DNA of 64,000 nt from Daucus carota subsp. sativus. Lineage: Eukaryota > Streptophyta > Magnoliopsida > Apiales > Apiaceae. Each line of letters opens with the position of its first letter. Position 1 is the first letter of the stretch. Positions 47,862-60,912 of the stretch are shown piece after piece. The stretch is from the NCBI RefSeq assembly GCF_001625215.2, contig NC_030385.2, positions 43,177,598 through 43,241,597 on the forward strand, read 5' to 3'. The notes beneath the pieces were generated by a model, which worked only from the letters and a program-made list of their open reading frames with translations, made no database searches and had not been told where the DNA came from. The position numbers were made by a program, and so were the translations under genes.

Positions 47862-48735
47862 ATTGAATTTTTTTTAATTTTTTTACAAATAATGTTGATT
47901 TCAATCAAGTGGCTTGTTAATGCATAGCATCCCAATGAGGACACTTCCTCCTCTTCTCTGCGAAGTGGACTTGGTTAAGGGATTTTGCATTTGGAACATT
48001 ATGAATTGAGTAGTCAAGGTGGCACAGGGACACCACCTTGTACGTACTCTTGATTTCAATCATGCCATTAAATGAAAGTTGTCCAGAAAATTCAACCTGA
48101 CTCTTTATATCTCTCTTCTTTTGTTATGGAAGATGGAGAGAGTTTGAATATTGTCAAAACGCCTTTACGAAATATCAAGAGTTCATTTGGTATAAAAAAC
48201 AAGATGAGTGTGGGTGTATGCTTGATTATAAAAATAAATATAAAAATCGTCAAAGAAACAAAAAACAAGAAGTAATCTAATTAGAAAAAGGGTGGTCTAA
48301 TAAAAAAAATTGTTAGATCATTATATTTGTTATTTTTATTGAAATGAAAATATTAATTCTAATAGGGTATAAATTAAAATATAAAATATTAGTAAGCTAA
48401 TTTATAAAATAAATCATATAATCAAAAATAAAAATACCGTTGGGTCTAAGAGTCTAAGAATAATAATTTAGAATATTCTTGCAAATGACGAAGCTGACCG
48501 GGTAACAAAATAATTAATTCAAACATACAACACATATATAATGTGACAAAAAAATAATATATAATGTGACAAAAAACTTAAAATAGATAAATAAATAATT
48601 TCGAGTCCAATACCACGAAACAAAACCCTGGCGCCGTTTCTTACAGAACTCTACATATATAGCCAACGCCCAATTCAATTGTGAATTAGGGTTTATCAAC
48701 TTCTTTTCCTCTTTTTTAGGGTTTAAGAATTATCA
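47862..48735. other. Spacer between MATE and WDR55 genes
   Basis: It holds the MATE 3' UTR, then AT-rich sequence with no recognisable gene, then the WDR55 promoter and leader (TACATATATAGCC near 48652, and TTAGGGTTT phrases at 48686 and 48717, teloboxes typical of plant ribosome-biogenesis genes). Confidence 0.55.
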
Positions 48736-51700
48736 ATGGAGATTGATTTGAAGAAGCTCCCTTTTGACCTTGACTTTCATCCCTCTAATCAGTTGGTTTC
48801 TGTTGGCTTAATCACTGGTGATCTTCAGTTGTAAGCTCATTCTTCACTTTCTCACCTATACTTACATCTTTGTATCTATATGTTTAATTTGGTTGATCAA
48901 ACCGTAGATTTTCGTCTACTTATTAATTAAAGATTCAATCTTTTTGCTTGTAGATATCGTTATGCTGCTGATTCAACCCCACAAAGGTATAATCGTGTGT
49001 GTGTGTTTTGATTTAATCTTCTTGTTTAGGTGAATTTTAGGTTGTAATGAGTGTATGGCTTATAGGGTTTTTGAAGTTTCGGCGCATAAAGAATCATGTA
49101 GAGCTGTTCGGTTTATTAATGGAGGAGGCGGTATTTGGCATTGAAGTTTTTGTAGTTAATTTGATTAATTGTTATTTATTTGATGAGTTGAACTTAGGTG
49201 TGGTTGGTTTTTGATTTTTTGTTTTTCTAGCTATTCTTACTGGTTCTCCGGATTTCTCACTTTTGGCAACGGATGTTGAGACTGGAACTCAGGTTGCCCG
49301 TGTTGATGATGCACATGGGTGAGTTCCTTTTGGTCTTAAGTTGGTGATTGTTTGGATTATAATGTTTTGATGGATGGTAATTGAAATAATGTTATGCTTC
49401 AGGGCTGCTGTAAACCGGTTAGTTAATTTAACAGAGACTACTATTGCGTCCGGTGATGATGATGGTTGTGTGAAGGTGCATTTTTCATTTCATCTTCTTT
49501 GTAAGAAATTTTTGTCTGGTTCCACGCGAGGGGCCTATTATATTTTTTATTTTATTATATTTCAAAGTGAGGTCCACCTGCATATGCATCATGCACTTGT
49601 CATTTTGGTCGACATGAAGGAGAGAGGGAGTAATATAAAATGATTGTAGCCATTATGTATGAAAAGCACTATGAAATATCATTAGAAATAGAATTCAAAT
49701 ATTTCTGCGAGTATCGTCTTGAATTCTGGTTTGTTAATTAAGTAGTAATTCTCCATTCAGGGTCCCTTTTCTGGTAGTCTATAACTATACTTTATACAAT
49801 TCCATGCTAAGTTATGTCAGAGTTTAGTGATTACTGAAATTTGGTGACTCGGTAAATGTTTATTAATACGTCTATGGTTTATGTTTTTGTGATGCAACTG
49901 AATTACACTATGGATGATATATAAGTTGTGATTAGCAAAAGTATATTATTTTTCAGTTTGTCTAGCACCAATGTACAACCTTTTTGTAGGTAATCTTGTT
50001 TGTGTTCAGTTATGTTCAGTTTTAATATGATATCTGAAGCTGATATGAGTGATGTCTGTGTGCAACTTCATCTATGCAGAGATATTTATTTATATTGATT
50101 CTAGGAAAAATATTCTGTGAAGATGCATCTTGTTGTTGATTCGATCTCATATTTATTTACAGTGACCTGCCATGTTAGCAGCTTATTTGCTTATTTTAAT
50201 TTTTATGCCATTATTTCCTTGACGTGAACAAATTTCTCCTGTATTTGTTCTTTAGTGGTTCATCATGTTGTGCGGTAGACAGAATCTCTGTCTAATTTGG
50301 TGAGAGTTGAATTGCATGTTTACATCAGTTTTTACCATTCGTAGGTGTGGGATACGAGACAACGTTCATGCTGCAATACCTTTAGTGTTCACGAAGAATA
50401 CATATCAGACATGACTTTTGCGGCTGATTCTCATAAATTGGTGGCTGCAAGGTATTTGGAAGAGTTTTATTAACTATGGCTGACTTCCTATTTTAAAAAT
50501 ATTTAGTAAAATTAATAGCATTCTAATTTCTAGTAGTGTTAGAGTCTATATACAAATGGCCTCTGGTTTGGTCTGCATAGTAGCTGTATGTATATTGAGT
50601 TCGTTTATTTGATGCTTTTAAAGTGTGCTAGGGACATTTTGAGCATATACATATATTACCATATAAACCCTAAAATAGAAAAACTACAAAATGTAGTAAT
50701 ACATTACAGATGTTACATGATTGTGGTAAAGGCTTATTATTCATTTACTCTGTTGTGAACCCGTTTTTCTTACCTCAAATGAAATTAATTGATCCCTAAA
50801 GGTATCTAAAATGTTGCTGTACAGTTTTTTATTTTACTTTAAAATTATCTATTTTCACCTTTTATGATTCAATATAAATTTATAGCTCATAAGTCATAAG
50901 TTAAAATTGACAAAATATTACTAGTAGTTACATATGCTGATGATTATATTATTATTTTGGTCTTCATATCAAAAATTTATAAAAAGTCACTGAAATGTCC
51001 TCTTCCAAATTTGGCTGTTCGGTTAATTTTTAAGAGGAAGTTGTTATAGACCAAATTAAAATTTATTCTCTGGTCTAAGTGGTAGTTATAAAGCGAAACA
51101 CACAAACATGCCTTTTCTAACTTATATAAAAACATGTTCATAGAAACTGTCTATATTAACTGACACTGTTATCTATATTTTCCTTTGTGAAGTGGGGATG
51201 GAACTCTTTCTGTTTGCAATCTGCGAAGTAACAAGGCAAGTTTCGAACTACCCTTCGTAGCGTATTATTAGAGTGTTTGTTTTGTTATAGGTAATATAAA
51301 AAATTTGTTACTTATCAACACAATTGAGATCTGTACCCTCTTTCATCTTTCCAAACTTGAAGAGTTTAGATCTGTACCCTCCCATTTTTTTTGACCACAT
51401 TTCTTGTTTTTCTTGTCCCAAGAGTCTTGTCCACATTCTAATATCAAGGTAAAGTACACGTTAATATGAGCAATTTTGTTTATTGTAATCGAAAAGCAAC
51501 ATATGTATTTAGTATATGTAGGTTTATTTGGTATTATTGATAAAACATGCTTCCTTGCTCGGTGGACCGAGTAATTACCAACTAAGCTGCAAGCCCGCTC
51601 ACTATCAACATTATACCTGGTTCATGCTTGTACTATTATACATGGTATGAACACCCCAACACCTATGTTTTGGGCCAATAACCTGCACCATCTAGAAAAA

Positions 51701-54700
51701 ATTGCTGAACGTGGAACTTGAACAATTAGTCCAAGTAATATAGGCTGTGAGATCTGGAAAAAAGAGAGGAAAGTAAATTACTTTATAGTGGCTGGTGGTG
51801 GGCTCCTTAGCCATATGTTCTATGTAAATAAAAAATTGTGTTGTATTTATATTTAGCCTTACATGCAATTGGTATTATTTTTTCCCCCCATTTATCCCCT
51901 TTTCTCAAGTATTTTATTCCACACATGATCAATAAGTGAACATTGTTTCCTTTTTCTTTGTGATTTTTATTGTAGCCATATAATACCAAGCAAAAGTCAA
52001 CAGTGGTTAAAACTATTTACCCTCTCTCAGGGTTATAAACCTAAAATTGGGTAATTAGTAACATCAAAATGTAGCCTATATAACATGTACTATATCTATA
52101 TCCTGACAAAGGTTCCACTTGTATGTTGATATCAGGTACAAACACGGTCCGAGTTTTCAGAAGATGAGCTGCTGTCAGTTGTTATTATGAAGGTTCGAAA
52201 AATATAGTACTTATGCTTAGAATTTAATCTCTTAATTTAGTAGTAGTGATGTGGCTAACATTAATAGAAAAGGTTACATACTAGCACTACATTTGTATAA
52301 GTTCATTTCCTATTAGCGGACACATATAGACAAATTTTTTTTGCTGTGATTGGTTAGTCATCTATTAAACAAGCTTTTATATTCTGTAAAGTTTATTTGG
52401 ACTCCACCCCTTTTGTCAGATTCAATGAAAAGATAGTTTTATAATGAAACAAAAGTTTTAGAGATGCACCTCATTTAATAAACCACCTTCTTTAGGGAAA
52501 TGCCTTCCTGTGGATTCACTGTAAAGAAGTGTATTCACCTTTACAGGTAGCTGTATAATGCTATATCTTGATTTGGTAATAAACCTTAGGGAAAGTAATA
52601 TTGTCCTTAGCCAGCCTGTTTCTTCATATGCCAAATGAGTACCTCATGTGGTACTTATTCGGGTATAAGTAGCTTCTTATGCTAATAGAAAGAGTCCCTA
52701 TGCCACCTTCATATTCATTTATTTTAGATCACATTAAATGCAAACTGTATCTCTCATGATAGTAATACTTTTGTACTTCAGAATGGTCGAAAAGTTATAT
52801 GTGGAACGCAGACTGGTGCTCTACTATTGTATTCCTGGGGTTTTTTCAAGGATTGCAGGTACCTTTTATTCTTTAGTAAAATGCTTGAAGTAGTAGAAAT
52901 CGGCAGTCCTTAATTATCGCTTTGTGGGAGAGATAACTATTGCACCCAATAATATTGACCTTTATCCCATTTTGTCAAGTATTAATATTCCTTATTTGGT
53001 GTGGGTTGTTTTGTGAAATTCAGTGACCGCTTTATTGATCTCTGTCCAAACTCTGTGGATGCGTTGTTAAAGGTATGTATCTGCTCAGTTAATGCCTAAG
53101 ACTGTTTCCACTGATTATTTTTATCAGATCTATAATTTATATTTTACTTTAGCTTGACGAAGAGAGGGTCATAACTGCCTCAGAAAATGGTGTTATCAGG
53201 TGAGTTGCCATTATTCTCAAATATGATTGGTACTCTAATTTCATTTGTGCGATAATATTATTGGTTTAACCCATTATCATACGTAGCCTTGTAGGAATAT
53301 TACCCAACAAAATAATCCAGCCAATTGCAGAACACTCGGAGTATCCTGTTGAAAGACTTGGTAAGCTTTTCTTTTCTTTTGGAGGCTACTGTGCTTCTTA
53401 GATTTGGATGTTCTTTCGATATTTTCTATGCAAAAATGTTGGAATACTAACTCATGATTTCTTGTTTTTAGCCTTTTCTCATGAAAAGAAATTTCTTGGC
53501 AGTATCTCACATGATAATATTTTGAAGGTATCTATCTTTCCGTTTCTAGATAGGAGATAGAAAATATTGAATGAAACAATGTGGAGTGTGTAATCGCCCT
53601 CAAATTTTGAAGCTTTTCTTTTTTGTAGCTATGGGATTTGGATGAGATACTACAAGGATCTAAAAGTACAGCTAAAAATTCTTCAGCTGCAGATGACAGT
53701 GACAGTGATGAGATGGATATGGATGTGGATACTCTTGCTCCAAAGCCTAGAAGAGGTATTCCTGCAGACTTATGTACCAATTTTGTAGTTTGTTGACATG
53801 CTCCTAGTGTTTAACCTTGAACATGTACTCGTTGGTGTCATGCTAAATGGTAGAACGGTGTCTGTATCTTTTATTAATTATAGATTCATGAAGTTGTTTG
53901 GATATATCTTATTCTTAAAATTTGGCATTAGTGTAACATTAGCATGATAATCTTTTGAGGGTATGCAAAGTTAGTCTCTAGCAATTATGTTCTTCAGTTG
54001 GGCATATACCTCTAATATGCTCAGGAGAAAAGATACTATTGGTTATATTGTTTTCTTAGATTACTAATTTACTAGTAAAATGACTTAGCTTTAACTCTCA
54101 ATTCGTAAATCTTTCTCTTTTATTTGTGAACTCCCAAGCGAAAGACCTGGATAGCTCGTAGGGGTGAGCAGAAAAAACCGAAACCGCAAAAAAACCCTGA
54201 AAAAACCGAAAAACCACACCGAGAAAAACCAAACCGAAAATAAAACCGAAAATAAACGAAATAAAAAAAACCGAAATTAATGGTGCGGTTTTATTTTCGG
54301 TTTTAAAACTAAAACCGCACCAAAATTAACCGAACCGAAGCTATAGGGGGTAAACCATATTGTTCACAGAAAGTTCCTAACTCATACTTAGCTTTGTTTT
54401 TATCTTTATCAACTTGCTTAGTGATCTTGTGATCAATACACATTTTCATTCCTGTCTTTTGTATTTGACTTATTATTTCTCCGTACGTTAAATCATCATA
54501 ATTTATGAATTCTGAATTTTTACTTAATTCTTCTTGTATTTTATGTGCAAATAAATTTGGAAGACCATTAACAAATTTTTCTTTATAGTATGGTTTATTA
54601 CTATCTTCTCTCATCATAACTCTGGACATAAAAACGTCTTTGTACCATTTAAAATCACTTAGTGTTGGACAGGTTAAATTACTCAGTTGATCATGTATTC

Positions 54701-56224
54701 TTTCAGTAATATTACTAGGTGTTCCAATGAAGTGTTTTATTATTGTATAAATTAGTGTATTGACTCCATCTTCTAGGTAACCAGTTGTTTCTTCAAATAT
54801 GGGTTGCCCATCATTGTCTAATTGATAAGCATTAGTAATATTAATCCTAGTTTCTTCGGTGAGATGTTTTTCCCACCAGGACCTAAGGGTTCCTGTGAAA
54901 CCATTAGTTAATATTTCAACAATATCACTTTGGTTTAAATGATTAAATTTTGTTGTATAACTACTAGCTACCATAGACATATGATTTAGTTTATTTAATA
55001 TCTCTTGTTCACTAAGACCATCTATATTCCATTCATACATTTTATTAGCTGAAACTGAAAATTGATTATCTAGATTTCTTTCTTCAAATAATAAGTCAGG
55101 AGGGGTTGGCTTGGTATACCAATCTTTTGATTTATTAAAGCTTAATTTATTAAATTGATTTTCTATTTCATGATTTGTGGAATCTTCACTATCATCAGAA
55201 CTTTCATAATACCCAAATGCTTTTATTGTTTTACTGGATTTAGGGATGTCTAGCTTTTTAAATAATTTATCTAATATTTTAATTAGTTCTTTGTCTTTAC
55301 TAGGTAAACTTAAATTGTTTCTTTTGCTAGGTAAATTTATTAAAGGTTTTTCTTCATAATCTTCTTTAATAGTTCTTATATCTAGATATTGTTTAATATT
55401 TGGCTCTTTAATCTTATCTTCAATTTTATCTAATTGTTTACCTATTGACGCTAGATATTGATTTGTGAAATTATTTTGTTCTATAACTTTCTTTTCATCA
55501 TTAATATTATCGGATATCTTGAAAGGTGATCCTTTTATCTCAATATTCATGACTGGAATTATTATTGTTTCCATTGGGGGATGACTAGATGAGACTTTTG
55601 ATTTATCTTCTTTAATCCACTGATTTTTAGTAATTACGTTACATTTACCATAATATCTTTTATACCAAGGATAAAAGGTAATATTTAATTTTTCTTTTGT
55701 TAAGAAAGATTTCCATTTATTAACTATTTTTTCTCTTTAATCATGACTATGATTTTCTCTAAATTGGTGTCTTTTTAATTTATTTTCTTTTGAATTAAAA
55801 TCTTCGTTAAATATTCCCAATTGATTTTATTTTCTTTATTAATAACACGTAGTTGGTGATTAATAGGTTCAAAATCTGTTGGTGTGGGAGATAATTGACC
55901 ATCTTCTACAGAGTGATTATAGTAGGATTTATTAGGTTGTCTTTCTTTTAGTTTTATGTTACTAATACTAATATTCGTTTTACTAAGAATATCTTCTTCA
56001 GAGTTATTATAATAGGCTTGACTAGTTTGTCCTTCATTTATAATACCCTTTAGTTTTATGTTACTAAGAAGTTCAGAATCTTTCTTAGAAGCTACTTCAG
56101 ATCTAGAACAAATTTCTTCTAATAAAAATGATTTTCTATTATGACTATCGTCAAAACTTATTCTAACTGTTCCATCTAAGTATTGTTTAATATTATCTAG
56201 ATTCATCATACTGTTCGATACTGG

Positions 56225-56267
<43 letters not shown>

Positions 56268-57463
56268 TAATAGTAATAAAACACCTCAATCATTTTTACA
56301 CTTCACATCTTATTTTATATCGAGGCTTCCTGTCCAAAGACACTCACTTATTGAGTCACTTAAATAACTAAAAGGGCACCCAAATATTTGGAGGGGCGTT
56401 TACTCAAAGATTAGGACTACTGTAGTTTGCCACAGAGCAGAAATATTTATTTTGTTAATCTGCTAATCAAATTTTATTATGAAACATATTCTATTCTTTT
56501 TATTTATGTACTTTTTGAAGACTTTTTATTTGAATTTTATGATTAGTTAATTTTGGATAATTATATTGATTTGGCATCATCTAATTTCTTGTTGAAATAT
56601 GTATGTTTAAGTTTTAATTGTGTATTAAGTTTTTTTAGATGAAAGTATGCAATGTTTCCTATATGCTCATATATGGAAACATGAGTAACCGAACATACTG
56701 TACATGTTTATGAAAAATTTATATTTTCTTAAAAAAAAATTATTATGGACAACAATAGAAAAACTGAAAAAAAACCGCAACCGGCTAATGTTTAACCGCA
56801 ACCGAAAAACCGTTTTAATTGGTGTGGTTACGGTTAATGATAATTAACCGAACCGAACCGCATTTAACAGTTTGGTTACGGTTAATGTCCGGAACCGCAC
56901 CAAACCGCACCATGCACACCCCTAATAGCTCGAACTTAGGTTCTCAATATGCAGAGTATTCAGCTTAAATTTCAAAGCTAGCAAAGGAACATAATTCAGT
57001 GCAAGTTTCAAGACATTTTACCCTCCTGTGAAATGTCTGGGATTAGAGAGGAGTGATAGTGCATGAATGTCTAGGCTCAGCTAGGTTTTTTTTTTTTTTT
57101 TTTGGTGAAGACTCAGCAAGCTCTATTAAATGAATGTAGAAACATGCCTATGGGAATCGGTGAGCTTTCATGAGATCAGAGTCTATAATTGTTATTAAGA
57201 GCAAGTGTGGTTACATTTTGTTGCATGTCACAAGTTCCATAGTGGCAGGATGAGTTCTTAGGCTTCTTTTCTGCTTTTTTGTTTGGTTGGTGTATTGTTG
57301 ATTGTCACCTTATGTCTCAGGAAACACCATAGGCATATTAGATTGCGATTGTGGTCAGTAGATAGCTTATTACATCACTTTACTAAATAACATATCTTAT
57401 GCAGGGACGAAAAGAACTGCAAATCCTGGGCAGATACAGGAGAACTTCTTTGCAGACTTGTAG
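48736..57463 (+). CDS. WDR55: WD40-repeat protein WDR55
   Basis: Nuclear WD40 protein; in Arabidopsis WDR55 interacts with DDB1 and is needed for gametophyte and embryo development, and its animal relatives act in rRNA processing. Fifteen exons, 349 aa: 48736-48830, 48954-48986, 49066-49130, 49231-49318, 49403-49475, 50345-50451, 51193-51235, 52136-52192, 52782-52858, 53024-53072, 53153-53199, 53287-53360, 53472-53527, 53629-53755, 57405-57463. Landmarks: MEIDLKKLPFDLDFHPSNQ, ASGDDDGCVKVWDTRQRSCC, SEFSEDELLSVV, GTQTGALLLYSWGFFKDC, GILPNKIIQPI, LKLWDLDEIL, then an acidic tail (DDSDSDEMDMDVD). Intron 7 starts GCAAGT, a GC-AG intron. The last intron (3649 bp) contains a hAT element with viral cargo. 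The coding sequence is intact. Confidence 0.93.
54309..56209 (-). mobile_element. Fossil: endogenous caulimovirid (pararetrovirus) capsid-region fragment
   Basis: The larger open stretch (54309-55574, minus) has the character of the capsid/gag-like region of plant endogenous pararetroviruses: GFTGTLRSWWEKHL, LSDFKWYKDVFMSRV, KEKFVNGLPNLFAHKIQEEL, LTYGEIISQIQKTGMK, ELGTFCEQYGLPP. The segment upstream on the minus strand (55775-56209) looks like the preceding part of the same polyprotein. Reverse transcriptase, RNase H and the zinc knuckle are not visible. It is partial and broken, with at least a few breaks, and has no ability to replicate. The long surviving open stretch suggests moderate age. 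The genus within Caulimoviridae cannot be fixed by eye. Confidence 0.7.
56224..56264. repeat. (TA)n microsatellite
   Basis: About twenty TA units lie at the edge of the viral fossil inside the hAT element. (TA)n tracts are frequent integration sites for endogenous caulimovirid sequences in plants, so this may mark the original junction. Confidence 0.9.
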
Positions 57464-58878
57464 CTGGTCTGCTTAATCTCCCAACAACCTTAAAAGTTGA
57501 CTCCTCTTCGGGTTAAGGAGCTTGTAGAGAAGCGGCTCGTGTCACTTGTATCAAAACTTCTGTGTTAAAAGTTGAGCATTATGGTCCTACTTCTCGTATA
57601 ATTTATAATACTTATTTTGTGAGATAGGATTTTATTATGAGTTTTAAAGTTAGATTGATCATTTAAAATATAATCACACAAGCTCTCAGTAGAACCTCAA
57701 ATTTGACATCAATTGCATCATTTTGCCATCAATTCAGATTAAAAATTATTTATTTTGAAGGATAAATCTGGCATGTATGCATGCATCAGTGAATTCTGAT
57801 TTACAAGTTCTAGACACAACATGAGATATGAAGGCTACCAACTTGATATACAATTAGATGTTCGATAACCTTCAGCTACAGCATGTTTGATAAGTTGGGC
57901 TATAAACTAGACGAGTTGAATATTGTCAGGTTCAAGTAAATAGTTCGGACTTGATTTAGATTGAGTCATAATTTTCAAGTTCAAAACTCTCTTAGGCAAA
58001 GTTTAATAAATTCGAACAAGATGCTGTATAAATCGAGGGGGGGAGTAAGATGATTAATTCAAGTCAACGGTGTGTCTGAATATCTAATTTGGAAATATTT
58101 GTGTTTGTTATAGTATTCTCCGAGCTAGAAAACCGGCCATTATATCATCCACATCAAAAAAATCGTATTTATTACTATTGTGCTACAGCTTGTCTGGATC
58201 ATTTTTTTCCCCTTAATTAAAAAATGTTCTTAATAGACTTTGGTTATACGAACAGTGCTTCGTTGCATTTAAGAAAATTTTTATACACGGCTTTAATATA
58301 TCAATTTGGATGTCAAAACAAAACAACGAGAGATACGAAGAAACACGTATTTAACACAAGGTCGTAGTTGACATTTCTTATTTCTAACATGCCGTCTACC
58401 TTTTTGTTTGCTGAACCAAAACAACATCTAAGACCGTTTCCTCCTATTTACTTAATTAATTACTGTACAAAAAGAACTCCGCGTAAACACATTTTATTAT
58501 TCCTAAACCACACGAACATGTACACATCCCCACGTCTAGAATCTTGTTACCTTGATAAATATACTCCCTTTTTTCTTCTCGTTTCTCTTATTTCTTTACG
58601 AGTTTTTCGTTATTCATCATAAATTTTAATGTGTATATATAAAATATAATTTTATAATTTATTCTTAAAAATATTCTGTTTATATAAATATTTTGATATT
58701 AATTTCAAAAAATAATTTTTTAAAACTAATTTATTATTTTTTTAAATATATGTCATTGTCCAACATAAACCACGCGGGGGAGACGGAGACAAAGTATATA
58801 ACAACAAGCTCCGATGCATAAGCAATTCACTTCACCAGTTTCTAAATCAACTTAGTCTTCGAATCACAAAACCTCGCA
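57464..58878. other. Spacer between WDR55 and the ANTH gene
   Basis: The WDR55 3' UTR is followed by AT-rich sequence. A TATA-like GTATATAA at 58794-58801 lies about 80 bp before the ANTH start codon. One open frame (58368-58622) has no recognisable family. Confidence 0.55.
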
Positions 58879-59946
58879 ATGGTTCGAAAATTTCACCTCA
58901 GATTGCTCCTCGGCAGTTTCAAAGACAAAGCTTCGATAATCAAAGCAAGCTTATCATCTAAACGTCGGACAGCTTCCATCCGTCTCTCCGTCATCCGCGC
59001 CACCAAGAGAACCTCCACGTCTCCGCCGCAGCATCGGATAGACGCCGTCCTCGCCTTCGGCCACATTAGTCGTCCCACGGCGTCTGCATGCATCCATGCA
59101 ATCATGGACCGGGCCCACAAATCTCGGAACGCTTACGTGGTCTTCAAGTCTCTCATTATTATTCATAATATTATTACCCGAGGTTCCTTCATCCTCAAGG
59201 ACCAGCTTTCGATTTATCCGTCTACGGGGGGCCGAAATTATCTCAATCTTTCGATGTTTTCGGATAAAAGTAACGTTAAGACATGGGAGTTTTCGACATG
59301 GATACGTTGGTACGCGCGTTTCTTGGAACTCAACCTAATGACCTCTAGGGTCCTCGGTTCTTACCTGTCGAGTTCGAGTTCAAGTTTTACTAATTCATCG
59401 AATAATAATGTCAAAGATTTCGAAAATTTGACGGGATTATTGAGTTCGGATTTAATTAAAGAGATTAAGGCTTTGGTTGATATAATTGAGGAGATTTGTA
59501 GAGCACCGAATGATTCGAGTACTCAACAAAATAATTTAGTTTACGAGGCGATGAAATTAGTCAGCGAGGACTACCGATCGACTCAGCAAAAAATTTATTC
59601 GCGGCTCACTGAGTTGGAAGACCGAGTTAAGGGACTAAACTCGGGCGAGTTGGATGAGTTGATAAATTGTTTGAAAAAGGTGGAGGAGAGTAAAGAAAGA
59701 TTGGTGGATTTGTTTGTGAATAGAAAAAGAAACGATGCGTTTTGGGAGTTGATTAGTCAAACAAGGATCAATTTTTTGCGTGTTAAGAAAGAGCGTGAAA
59801 GTGTTTTGGCGATTAGTGAGTCGACTCGGTTGGATGAACGGGTTGTGGCACCGAGTCGGATGGTGATGAGATTGTTGCCATATGGAGGAGGATGGATGAG
59901 AGGTGAGTCGACTCGTGTTTTGGCTCTGACAACGTCAACAATGTGA
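58879..59946 (+). CDS. ANTH-domain putative clathrin assembly protein
   Basis: Endocytic adaptor that binds phosphoinositides and clathrin at the plasma membrane or TGN. Single exon, 355 aa, starting MVRKFHLRLLLGSFKDKASI. The ANTH domain covers about residues 25-290: DAVLAFGHISRPTASACIHA, then VVFKSLIIIHNIITRGSFI and WIRWYARFLE. The length and intron-less structure match the short plant subgroup (At4g40080-like), which lacks the long C-terminal tail. No NPF or DPF clathrin/AP2 motifs are seen in the tail, so clathrin recruitment may depend on partners. A Ser-rich loop (SSSSSSFTNSSNNN) lies near residue 165. Intact. Downstream, 59947-60912 has no gene. Confidence 0.9.
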   Translation: MVRKFHLRLLLGSFKDKASIIKASLSSKRRTASIRLSVIRATKRTSTSPPQHRIDAVLAFGHISRPTASACIHAIMDRAHKSRNAYVVFKSLIIIHNIITRGSFILKDQLSIYPSTGGRNYLNLSMFSDKSNVKTWEFSTWIRWYARFLELNLMTSRVLGSYLSSSSSSFTNSSNNNVKDFENLTGLLSSDLIKEIKALVDIIEEICRAPNDSSTQQNNLVYEAMKLVSEDYRSTQQKIYSRLTELEDRVKGLNSGELDELINCLKKVEESKERLVDLFVNRKRNDAFWELISQTRINFLRVKKERESVLAISESTRLDERVVAPSRMVMRLLPYGGGWMRGESTRVLALTTSTM

Positions 59947-60912
59947 TTAGGGGGCATGTTTGGCATTGCAATCTTGCACTTCACGGATTTTAGGTTGTGG
60001 TATTGGTTTGCTAGGTCAAATGTCGGATTATTTAATTTGTTAGTTTTTGTGCATCATTTAATTAATATTTTCTCCATCTATTTTATGTCTCTTTCAAAAA
60101 GAAAAATACTTCAAATATTTTCTCTTTCCAATTTTTCTTTCAGATATCTTTTCCTAAAAATATTATTGAAATATTCAATATTTCACTAATATAAACGTAT
60201 ACACACAACTCAATTTCATTGCGAGGACTACGTATACAACATTGGATACAAAATTTGCTGAAAATATTCCAATCAAACTTAACACATTGTACCCACAATT
60301 TTGCGCCGGAAGCATTTTCCTTAAGTTACTGCAAGATTGACAAAAAAATCAAACTTTAATAAATTTCTTATTTCTAACTATTTAAGGTAGAAAATATAAC
60401 AAAGGGCAACTGTAACTTGCCAGCTAGAAGAAAGATACTCATATTCATGGTATTAAACACTTACAAAGCAAACAATATGGAGATATATCCAACATGGACG
60501 AAAATACATTGGAAAGAAAAATACCAAATGGTTCACACATGGACTTCACCTCGCAACTATAGTACAAACTCGAATGCTGTGGGCAAACCATTTGCCAGGA
60601 TGAAGAGCTTTTGAATCAGAGAAGTGGAAATTACAAGAAACTGAGAGTTAGGATCCCAACTCACCCCACTGGCCTCCTCCTTATGAGCCCCTTTTCGAGT
60701 CTACAAAGCCGACTCCCATGCCGAGGTGTGAATTTAACTCGTAATCTTCGAGATATGTATTCATAATTTGCCAACGGAAATATTATATACAACTTCTATA
60801 GCTAACCTTGTGCCAACCAACTTCACGAGAACACGGAAGAGAGACAAGCTTGAAACACGTGCCAAATAAAAGGATACAACTGGTGGTGCAGGTGACAATT
60901 TGCAAGTGTGTT

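Larger units (their letters stand above)
54159..56924. mobile_element. Non-autonomous hAT element in the last WDR55 intron, enclosing a viral fossil
   Basis: Terminal inverted repeats: left TAGGGGTGAGCAG, right (reverse complement) TAGGGGTGTGCATGG. The octamer ATAGCTCG flanks both sides (54151-54158 and 56925-56932), a perfect hAT target duplication. About 180 bp inside each end are dense AACCG/CGGTT subterminal repeats. No transposase frame is present. The interior (about 54345-56220) is an endogenous caulimovirid-like segment in minus orientation, then a (TA)n tract and AT-rich filler. Total 2766 bp. The well-kept ends and target duplication suggest the DNA transposon moved recently, with the viral piece either captured before the move or inserted after it. 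Confidence 0.9.

Noticed and set aside
49374-49643. Open frame of 89 codons
   Set aside because: It is WDR55 exon 5 read through into its intron.
57079-57310. Possible minus-strand retroposon after a T run in the WDR55 last intron
   Set aside because: No target duplication could be found and the sequence matches no SINE or LINE that I recall.
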